Under the pieces are notes generated by a model, which ran no database searches, was not told the DNA's origin, and saw nothing but the letters and a program-made list of their open reading frames with translations. Of a DNA stretch of 19,985 bases, positions 15,364 through 19,985 are shown piece by piece. The translations under genes and the position numbers were made by a program. The stretch covers positions 1 through 19,985 of the forward strand of contig JAUUYO010000019.1 in NCBI GenBank assembly GCA_030590405.1, in the 5' to 3' direction. The first letter of the stretch is position 1; every line of letters begins with the position of its first letter. This DNA is from Kangiellaceae bacterium. GTDB lineage: Bacteria; Pseudomonadota; Gammaproteobacteria; Enterobacterales; Kangiellaceae.

Positions 15364-15516
15364 TTTACCACAGAGGTACAGAGATCACACAGATAAAAGA
15401 CAACAATAATAGGCCTATGTTTTTGAATAATATAAATTTTATGTCGTCGGCCGCTCATTGATTCAAAAGTGTCTTTAATACTTTTCTCCGTGTGATCTCT
15501 GTACCTCTGTGGTAAA
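15364..15516. mobile_element. MITE-like element with ~37-bp terminal inverted repeats
   Basis: The left end, tttaccacagaggtacagag onward (15364-15392), is repeated in inverse at 15488-15516 with one mismatch in 29. Similarity continues inward for about eight more bases with one further mismatch. The element is 153 bp and codes for nothing. Dispersed repeats beginning accacagagg are, as I recall, widespread in bacterial genomes. No clear target-site duplication is visible, though both flanks are A/T-rich. It lies in the 5' region of tsaD. Confidence 0.75.
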
Positions 15517-15543
15517 TTTTTTTCCTTTTTAGGTATGCAAATA

Positions 15544-16566
15544 ATGACTAAAATTTTAGGCATAGAAACATCCTGTGATGAAACTGCTATCGCTATCTAC
15601 GATGAGCAGCAAGGTATAGTTGCGCACCAACTTTATTCGCAAATCGAATTACATGGCGAATATGGTGGTGTAGTGCCGGAATTAGCATCACGTGATCATG
15701 TGCGAAAAATAATCCCGCTAGTGGATGCGGCTTTTAAGCAAGCAAATTTGAGTCGCCAAGAGTTGTCAGCAATTGCTTATACTCAAGGTCCGGGGCTGAT
15801 CGGTGCATTGCTGGTTGGTGCGACTATAGGCCAATCATTGGCATTTGCCTGGAAATTACCGTCAATCGGGATCCATCATCTGGAAGGGCATTTGTTAGCG
15901 CCGATGTTAGAGGAAAATAAGCCGGAATATCCGTTTTTGGCATTATTAGTTTCCGGCGGGCATACCATGTTGGTTGATGTTAAAGGATTGGGTGATTATC
16001 AAATTATTGGTGAATCAGTTGATGATGCAGCTGGTGAGGCATTTGATAAAACTGCCAAAATTATGGGGTTGGATTATCCTGGCGGTCCGATATTAGCCAA
16101 ACTGGCAGAAAAAGGGACTGATGTAACGATGCGGTTTCCAAGACCGATGACTGACAGACCCGGTTTGGATTTTAGTTTTAGTGGGCTAAAAACCTTTGCC
16201 GCTAATAAAATAACAGCTTCAGATGGCAGTGAGCAAAGCAAAGCCGATATTGCTAAAGCGTTTCAAGATGCGGTCGTTGATACTTTGGCTATCAAGTGCA
16301 AAAGAGCGATAAAACAGACTGGTCGAAAGGCATTGGTGGTTGCTGGCGGAGTTAGCGCCAATCTTGCGCTTCGTAAAAAACTGGCAGAACTGATGAGTAG
16401 TTTTGATGGCGAAGTTTTCTACCCTCGCCATGAATATTGTACCGATAACGGCGCGATGATTGCCTATGCTGGTTATTGCCACTTTAAGCAGGAAAATAAC
16501 CAATTACCTGAATCTTATCCAATAAGGGTGCATCCGCGCTGGCCGATGTCGGAGGCTTTTTCATAG
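15544..16566 (+). CDS. tsaD: tRNA N6-adenosine threonylcarbamoyltransferase TsaD
   Basis: TsaD, with TsaB and TsaE, transfers threonylcarbamoyl to A37 of ANN-decoding tRNAs. With the chosen ATG at 15544 it has 340 residues and starts MTKILGIETSCDETAIAIYDE, like E. coli (MRVLGIETSCDETGIAIYD). The ATG at 15535 would leave only one base after AGG, so it is less likely. Family motifs are VVPELASRDHVR (43-54), AYTQGPGLIGALLVGA (78-93), the metal-binding HHLEGH with H112 and H116, LLVSGGHTMLV, DDAAGEAFDKTAK, DFSFSGLKTF, VVAGGVSAN and TDNGAMIAYAG. The upstream flank is a MITE-like repeat, so its promoter may lie in or across that element. It is divergent from rpsU, as in Pseudomonas. Confidence 0.97.
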   Translation: MTKILGIETSCDETAIAIYDEQQGIVAHQLYSQIELHGEYGGVVPELASRDHVRKIIPLVDAAFKQANLSRQELSAIAYTQGPGLIGALLVGATIGQSLAFAWKLPSIGIHHLEGHLLAPMLEENKPEYPFLALLVSGGHTMLVDVKGLGDYQIIGESVDDAAGEAFDKTAKIMGLDYPGGPILAKLAEKGTDVTMRFPRPMTDRPGLDFSFSGLKTFAANKITASDGSEQSKADIAKAFQDAVVDTLAIKCKRAIKQTGRKALVVAGGVSANLALRKKLAELMSSFDGEVFYPRHEYCTDNGAMIAYAGYCHFKQENNQLPESYPIRVHPRWPMSEAFS

Positions 16567-16641
16567 GTCGGTGAGTACCCACAAAAATTTCCTATTTTTG
16601 ACAATGAGGAAAGATGACAATTTGTAATCAAGGAATTAATT

Positions 16642-18054
16642 ATGAGCAATAAGCCTGGTAGAAATGATCTCTGCCCCTGTGGTAGTGGTAAAAAGTATAA
16701 GAAATGCTGTCTGGTAAAGCAGTCGCTGGTCGTTGGCGACAGGATGATTTATCAACGTCTGAGAGAGACTGAAGGTAGAGTGATGGCAAAAATAGATGAC
16801 TTTTTTGCCGAGCAGTTTGATCAGGACGATTATCTGGATGCCTGGTTTGAGTTTTTATTATGGCCAGAAGAAGATTTGTTAGACCCAACCAAATATGAAG
16901 AAGCGGATTATATGTTTCCCGTTTGGCGACAATTTCATTGGCTATCTGATGAAGAACCTGATGATTTGTTATCGTCTAAGCCACCCAAAGATAAAATTGC
17001 ATTACTCTATTTAGCTAAAAAATCGGGCAATCCGTTAGAAAAGGAATTTATTCATGCGGCTGTCAATGCCCCCTGGTGTTTTTACCAGATAATGTCCGTG
17101 GTAGCCGGTCAGTCTATGGTGTTGAAGAATTTACTTTCCGATGAAGTCATTGAAGTGACCGAACGACAGGCCTCACAGAATGAAAGTGTGGGTTCAATGC
17201 TATTCACTACCGTTGTGCAATTACATGGTAAGGCGATGATGTTAGGTGGTGCCCCATATCTGTTTCAAGCCAGTCACATAATGCAACTTCTCGATTTTAA
17301 AGAAGCTGTGTCGGCTGAGTCAGGCATCTGGAACAATGGGTTGATTTTTGAATATGATACTGAACTGTTCGATTTTTATTGGGCATTTAAAAGCGAGATA
17401 TTCAATCCTGTGATGCCTGAATTACATAATACCGATGGTGATAGGATTGAAATCCATCGGCTTGTTTATCAGTTGCATTGTGAGCCAGAAGTAGCCCTGG
17501 AAGCGCTTAAAAGTCTTGCTATTGGCTGGAATGACGAGGACTTTCAACGGGAAAAGAGTTTCGATGAGGCTGGTCAGTTGGTTCATATTCATTTCCCATG
17601 GTTGAAAAATGGTAACAAACAGAGCAAAGAATGGGAATTAACCGTGTTAGGTCATTTGACTTTGAAAGACAATCGTTTAGAAGTAGAAGTTAATTCCCGT
17701 GAACGGGTCACTTCGATCAAACGTCGTATTAGTCAGCGATTGAAAAAAGATCAGATACAGTTTCTGGTCGATGAAATCCAAGATATGCAACAATTGATGG
17801 AAAATTTTGAGCCATCAACCAATATACCCGAAGCTACCGCTCCCGAGTTGGCATCCATTCAGGATGATTTTGAAAAGAAGCACTGGCAGCAGTGGGTGGA
17901 TATGCCTATACCTGCGTTAGGTGATATGACACCAAGAGAGAGCGTCAAAAGTTCGTATGGACGCCATCGTGTAGAATCATTGTTGACGAGTTTCTCGTTT
18001 AATAACCCTGAACACAAAAAATGGGTTTATCAGGAGTTAGGTTTAGAGTTGTAG
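16642..18054 (+). CDS. SEC-C zinc-motif protein, function unknown
   Basis: A 470-residue cytoplasmic protein with a SEC-C motif at the very N-terminus: NDLCPCGSGKKYKKCC, with cysteines 11, 13, 22 and 23. This is a small zinc-binding motif first seen at the SecA C-terminus and often found on proteins of unknown role. The middle (about 30-330) is unrecognised, acidic and aromatic-rich. Residues about 332-366 (LTVLGHLTLKDNRLEVEVNS...) and a C-terminal segment at 415-448 (WQQWVDMPIPALGDMTPRE then SYGRHRVESLL) recur in other SEC-C proteins as I remember them. The latter recalls the toxin-binding domain of MbcA/ParS/Xre antitoxins (DUF2384). The ribosome binding site AAGGA is seven bases upstream of the ATG. 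The stop codon TAG lies in a REP-like sequence. It has no signal peptide or membrane segment. The function cannot be assigned. Confidence 0.8.
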   Translation: MSNKPGRNDLCPCGSGKKYKKCCLVKQSLVVGDRMIYQRLRETEGRVMAKIDDFFAEQFDQDDYLDAWFEFLLWPEEDLLDPTKYEEADYMFPVWRQFHWLSDEEPDDLLSSKPPKDKIALLYLAKKSGNPLEKEFIHAAVNAPWCFYQIMSVVAGQSMVLKNLLSDEVIEVTERQASQNESVGSMLFTTVVQLHGKAMMLGGAPYLFQASHIMQLLDFKEAVSAESGIWNNGLIFEYDTELFDFYWAFKSEIFNPVMPELHNTDGDRIEIHRLVYQLHCEPEVALEALKSLAIGWNDEDFQREKSFDEAGQLVHIHFPWLKNGNKQSKEWELTVLGHLTLKDNRLEVEVNSRERVTSIKRRISQRLKKDQIQFLVDEIQDMQQLMENFEPSTNIPEATAPELASIQDDFEKKHWQQWVDMPIPALGDMTPRESVKSSYGRHRVESLLTSFSFNNPEHKKWVYQELGLEL

Positions 18055-18064
18055 GTTGACCTTC
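18050..18064 (+). repeat. Half-copy of the REP-like repeat at the 3' end of the SEC-C gene
   Basis: The sequence tgtaggttgaccttc differs by one base from the left end of the REPIN-like element at 10243 and by two from its right end. Here it is followed by ctaca, making a short hairpin with the initial tgtag. The TAG stop of the upstream gene is inside the repeat. It is a probable solitary or decayed REP copy. A 15-base match alone is modest evidence. Confidence 0.5.
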
Positions 18065-18132
18065 TACATTGATAGCCCAAGGGGTGAGATGACGACTTCA
18101 TTCTTCTAAAATAGTCGAAATAGCATGACTAA

Positions 18133-18162
18133 ACTCATGTTATTTGGCGTAATTACATGAGT
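18133..18162. promoter_or_regulatory. Operator-like palindrome before the ParD-like gene
   Basis: The 12-base arms actcatgttatt (18133-18144) and aattacatgagt (18151-18162) are inverse with one mismatch around a 6-bp centre. The hexamer ATGAGT occurs again at 18168-18173, covering the start codon of the next gene, so three half-sites surround the start region. Ribbon-helix-helix antitoxins commonly bind such repeats to repress their own genes. That role here is inferred. Confidence 0.5.
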
Positions 18163-18167
18163 ATTTT

Positions 18168-18584
18168 ATGAGTAATCGTGATAAGAAACATTGGATTGAA
18201 ACGGAAGAGACTGCACGGCAGCGTATTAACCAGGCGAAAAGATTAAAAGAGCAAGCGCGATCCGATGGACTCAAATTTGAAACTTATCTCACGCCGGATT
18301 TGGCCGAATGGGTTCTTGATATGGTGGAGCAGGGCATATTCATTGACCCAGGCGAAGCCGTTTTTGTGTTTATGTGCGAAGCCAAAGATATTGAACCGTA
18401 TGATGATATTAAGAGCGAAATTCTCAAACGAAGACTCGAGGCTAGCTTAAAAGATATTGAAGAAGGGCGAGTTTATACTTCTGAGGAAGTTTTTAAGAAA
18501 ATAAAGGATAAAGCAGCCAAAGAGAAAACATCGGCTGCGGTTTGGATGAAGATCCAGCAAGAACCTAAGCCTGAATCAAGGTAA
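18168..18584 (+). CDS. ParD-like antitoxin-type protein, no toxin partner seen
   Basis: A 138-residue charged cytoplasmic protein. The N-terminus (1-35) is a basic, probably helical extension rich in Arg, Lys and Glu. Residues 36-75 (FETYLTPDLAEWVLDMVEQGIFIDPGEAV...) resemble the beta-strand/helix/turn pattern of ribbon-helix-helix ParD antitoxins. Residues 88-115 (RRLEASLKDIEEGRVYTSEEVFKKIKDK) match the characteristic ParD tail with GRv.s.EEVf. Typical ParD proteins are about 80-95 residues, so this one is longer at both ends. No RelE/ParE toxin frame follows: the next gene, 10 bp on, is convergent plsY. It may be an orphan antitoxin, a repressor, or a remnant of a toxin-antitoxin pair. The ribosome binding site is weak. 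A palindrome lies directly upstream. Confidence 0.65.
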   Translation: MSNRDKKHWIETEETARQRINQAKRLKEQARSDGLKFETYLTPDLAEWVLDMVEQGIFIDPGEAVFVFMCEAKDIEPYDDIKSEILKRRLEASLKDIEEGRVYTSEEVFKKIKDKAAKEKTSAAVWMKIQQEPKPESR

Positions 18585-18594
18585 AACGCTGTTC

Positions 18595-19191
18595 TTATAG
18601 ACTGTGATTTTCTTCAATAGCAGGCTCTTTACCCTGAAGCAAATTGGCAATATTGCTCTTATGTCTAATCAATACCACGGCAGACAGTGCGCATAGCGGC
18701 ACAAATAACTCCGATTTAAAATGATATCCATAAATCGGGATCACTATGCTAGTAATAATTGAAGCCACCGAAGAACGGCCAAAAGTGTAAGCGGTAAGCA
18801 GCCAGGTGCCAGAGATAAGAATGGCAAAGGATGATATAACCAGCGCGACTACGGTCATCATACTGGCAACCCCTTTACCGCCTCTAAAAGAAAAATAAAT
18901 GGGGAAACAGTGGCCAATGACAGCCATCACACCAACCCATAAACTGGCTTCTCGACCGTAATCTAATTTGTACACCAGTACCATCGGCAAGGCTGTTTTT
19001 AGAAAATCCCCCATAAGAGTGAAAAAGCCCATCCAGCGGCCACCGATCCGATGGACATTGGTTGCGCCGGGGTTACATGAGCCAATCGTTCTGGGATCTG
19101 GTAGACCAAATAATCGACAGACCAGGATTGCCGAGGAAATAGAGCCCGCCAGGTAGCCGAATATCAAACTAAGACTAAAAAATAGATCCAT
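18595..19191 (-). CDS. plsY: Glycerol-3-phosphate acyltransferase PlsY
   Basis: PlsY acylates sn-glycerol-3-phosphate from acyl-phosphate, making lysophosphatidic acid in the inner membrane. It has 198 residues with about five membrane segments (roughly 3-25, 53-74, 84-100, 111-133, 142-176). Known motifs are visible: motif 1 GSCNPGATNVHR (37-48), motif 2 RGGKGVAS (103-110) and motif 3 RHKSNIANLL (176-185). The N-terminal LAGSISSAILVCRLFGLPDPR is nearly identical to E. coli YgiH. In motif 1, Gly is replaced by Cys at 39 (GSGN in E. coli). This may be tolerated, since the flanking S38 and N40 are kept. It is divergent from folB, a common neighbour, and convergent with the ParD-like gene. Confidence 0.95.
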   Translation of the reverse strand: MDLFFSLSLIFGYLAGSISSAILVCRLFGLPDPRTIGSCNPGATNVHRIGGRWMGFFTLMGDFLKTALPMVLVYKLDYGREASLWVGVMAVIGHCFPIYFSFRGGKGVASMMTVVALVISSFAILISGTWLLTAYTFGRSSVASIITSIVIPIYGYHFKSELFVPLCALSAVVLIRHKSNIANLLQGKEPAIEENHSL

Positions 19192-19236
19192 CGGTTTATT
19201 TAAGATTTTTTATTTGAAATGAAAGGGATTGAGCTA

Positions 19237-19265
19237 TTGTAAATGAATAGCGATACAAATAGTAT
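19237..19265 (+). promoter_or_regulatory. Candidate folB-folK promoter
   Basis: TTGTAA (19237-19242), a 17-bp spacer and TAGTAT (19260-19265) lie about 35 bp before the folB ATG. Hexamer matches are moderate (4/6 each). The 108-bp gap must also hold the plsY promoter on the other strand, for which I see no clear choice. Confidence 0.35.
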
Positions 19266-19299
19266 TATCAAAAGCTTAATGTGAGAAGTAGGATTATTT

Positions 19300-19656
19300 A
19301 TGGATATTGTTTTTATCCGCGATTTAGAAGTAAAAACGGTGATTGGTGTTTTTGATTGGGAAAGAAAAATCCGCCAGCGTCTGGTATTTAATGTTGAGCT
19401 TGGGACTGATTTTAGTGCGGCTGCAAACAGCGATGATTTGGTGGATACCCTGGATTACAAAGCTATTTCTCATGCTATTGAAGAAATGGCAGAAGCGAGT
19501 AGTTACCAACTGGTTGAAGCACTGGTCGAAGCGGTTGCTCAAATGATCATCAAAGAGTTTGGGGTGAAATGGTTATCTATTACGTTGGATAAGCCGGGCG
19601 CGGTTAGTTGCGCTAAAAGCGTTGGAGTCAAAATCGAAAGAGGCCAAAAGTGGTAG
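19300..19656 (+). CDS. folB: Dihydroneopterin aldolase FolB
   Basis: FolB converts 7,8-dihydroneopterin to 6-hydroxymethyl-7,8-dihydropterin and glycolaldehyde in folate synthesis. It has 118 residues (E. coli 122) and opens MDIVFIRDLEVKTVIGVFDWE. Substrate-binding and catalytic positions agree with E. coli: E21 in DWE, Y53 in LDYKAI, E73 in LVEAL and K98 in DKPGA. The C-terminus is VGVKIERG. The ribosome binding site TAGGA is seven bases before the ATG. Its stop overlaps the GTG start of folK by 7 bp, and FolK takes FolB's product, so the two are translationally and metabolically coupled. Confidence 0.96.
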   Translation: MDIVFIRDLEVKTVIGVFDWERKIRQRLVFNVELGTDFSAAANSDDLVDTLDYKAISHAIEEMAEASSYQLVEALVEAVAQMIIKEFGVKWLSITLDKPGAVSCAKSVGVKIERGQKW

Positions 19657-19985
19657 ATATATTTATTGGCATTGGCAGCAATATTGAGCCGCAGAAAAAT
19701 GTATCTCAAGCGCTAAAACTTTTGAAGTTGAAGTTTCCATCGATTGTTTTTTCTCGAATATTTGAAAGTCAGGCAGTCGGTTTTGATGGTGATGATTTTT
19801 TGAATCTGGTGGCGAGATTCGAGGTGAAAGATCTCGACTTTAATCGTTTAAGTTCGAGTGAGCTTGTCGTAGAGTGTTCCAATCCAATTGACTTGCTATC
19901 TTTTTTAATAGCAGAATTAAAAAATATTGAAAATCAATTGGGCCGAAAAAAGGACGATAAAAAATTTAGTGCTCGAAATATCGAC
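19650..19985 (+). CDS. folK: HPPK (6-hydroxymethyl-7,8-dihydropterin pyrophosphokinase) FolK, 5' part
   Basis: FolK pyrophosphorylates the FolB product before it joins p-aminobenzoate. The frame opens with GTG at 19650, overlapping folB by 7 bp, and runs 112 codons to the window edge without a stop. It reads VDIFIGIGSNIEPQKNVSQAL at the start (IGIGSN is the HPPK opening motif). It continues with FESQAVGFDGDDFLNLVARFE (about 40-60), a linker somewhat longer than usual, and ELKNIENQLGRKKDDKKFSARNID (about 89-112). The last part is the IE..LGR....KF..R.ID signature just before the catalytic D-x-D, which would follow immediately outside the window. The resemblance is more to the short FolK2-type HPPK found beside FolB than to E. 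coli FolK. Confidence 0.9.
   Translation, partial: MVDIFIGIGSNIEPQKNVSQALKLLKLKFPSIVFSRIFESQAVGFDGDDFLNLVARFEVKDLDFNRLSSSELVVECSNPIDLLSFLIAELKNIENQLGRKKDDKKFSARNID

Larger units (their letters stand above)
15128..15543. other. 416-bp divergent intergenic region between rpsU and tsaD
   Basis: This gap holds the rpsU promoter (15223-15251, minus), an AT-rich palindrome aactat/atagtt near 15274-15290, and a 153-bp MITE-like element (15364-15516) ending 27 bp before the chosen tsaD start. A minus-strand open frame crossing the element appears spurious. No tRNA or small RNA gene is recognisable. Confidence 0.7.

Noticed and set aside
15364..15516. Repeats near tsaD as a CRISPR array
   Set aside because: There are only two copies and they are inverted, with no regular spacers. 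It fits a MITE-like element.
15276..15563. Minus-strand open frame of 95 codons across the rpsU-tsaD gap
   Set aside because: It runs through the MITE-like inverted repeats and into tsaD antisense. Such frames arise from the repeat sequence itself, and no protein family is seen.
16598..16628. TTGACA followed by TGTAAT before the SEC-C gene
   Set aside because: The -35 is perfect, but the spacer would be 19 bp and transcription would begin almost at the ribosome binding site. Too poor to list as a promoter.

Overview
The window looks like the chromosome of an AT-rich gammaproteobacterium, probably a marine or Oceanospirillales/Kangiella-like lineage. The lineage is inferred from protein resemblance and gene order only. 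Almost everything is conserved housekeeping content. There is no rRNA, tRNA, CRISPR array, prophage or intact transposase that I can see.

Left part (1-2812): a possible divergent epmB start lies at the edge. It is followed by efp (elongation factor P) and epmA, the enzyme that lysylates EF-P, so a modifier and its substrate are adjacent. A 31-bp perfect palindrome sits on the epmA stop codon, followed by a terminator, and then the convergent aroG (DAHP synthase). Centre-left (2970-8761): lptD-surA-pdxA-rsmA is the classical outer-membrane-biogenesis/B6/rRNA-methylation cluster. It lacks the usual apaG-apaH downstream. Instead come a Gly/His-rich glycine-zipper lipoprotein (8849-9301) and a stand-alone Urate_ox_N (PuuD-like) membrane protein (9592-10227).

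Centre-right (10373-15127, minus strand): the macromolecular-synthesis operon, transcribed rpsU, yqeY, dnaG, rpoD, with a good promoter in front of rpsU and another in front of rpoD. Opposite rpsU is tsaD, separated from it by a 416-bp gap that holds a 153-bp MITE-like element with long terminal inverted repeats.

Right part (15544-19985): tsaD, a SEC-C zinc-motif protein, an orphan ParD-like antitoxin-type gene with a palindrome in front of it, convergent plsY, then divergent folB and the 5' part of folK, which overlap. tsaD, plsY, folB and folK commonly lie together in gammaproteobacteria. The SEC-C and ParD-like genes therefore look like an accessory insertion between tsaD and plsY.

Small repeats are the main non-housekeeping signal. 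A REPIN-like nested inverted pair lies at 10243-10319, a related half-copy at 18050-18064 supplies a stop codon, and the MITE-like element abuts tsaD. I found no convincing large undescribed system. The best leads are the stop-codon palindromes, the repeat elements, the orphan antitoxin-like gene with its operator-like palindrome, and the SEC-C protein.
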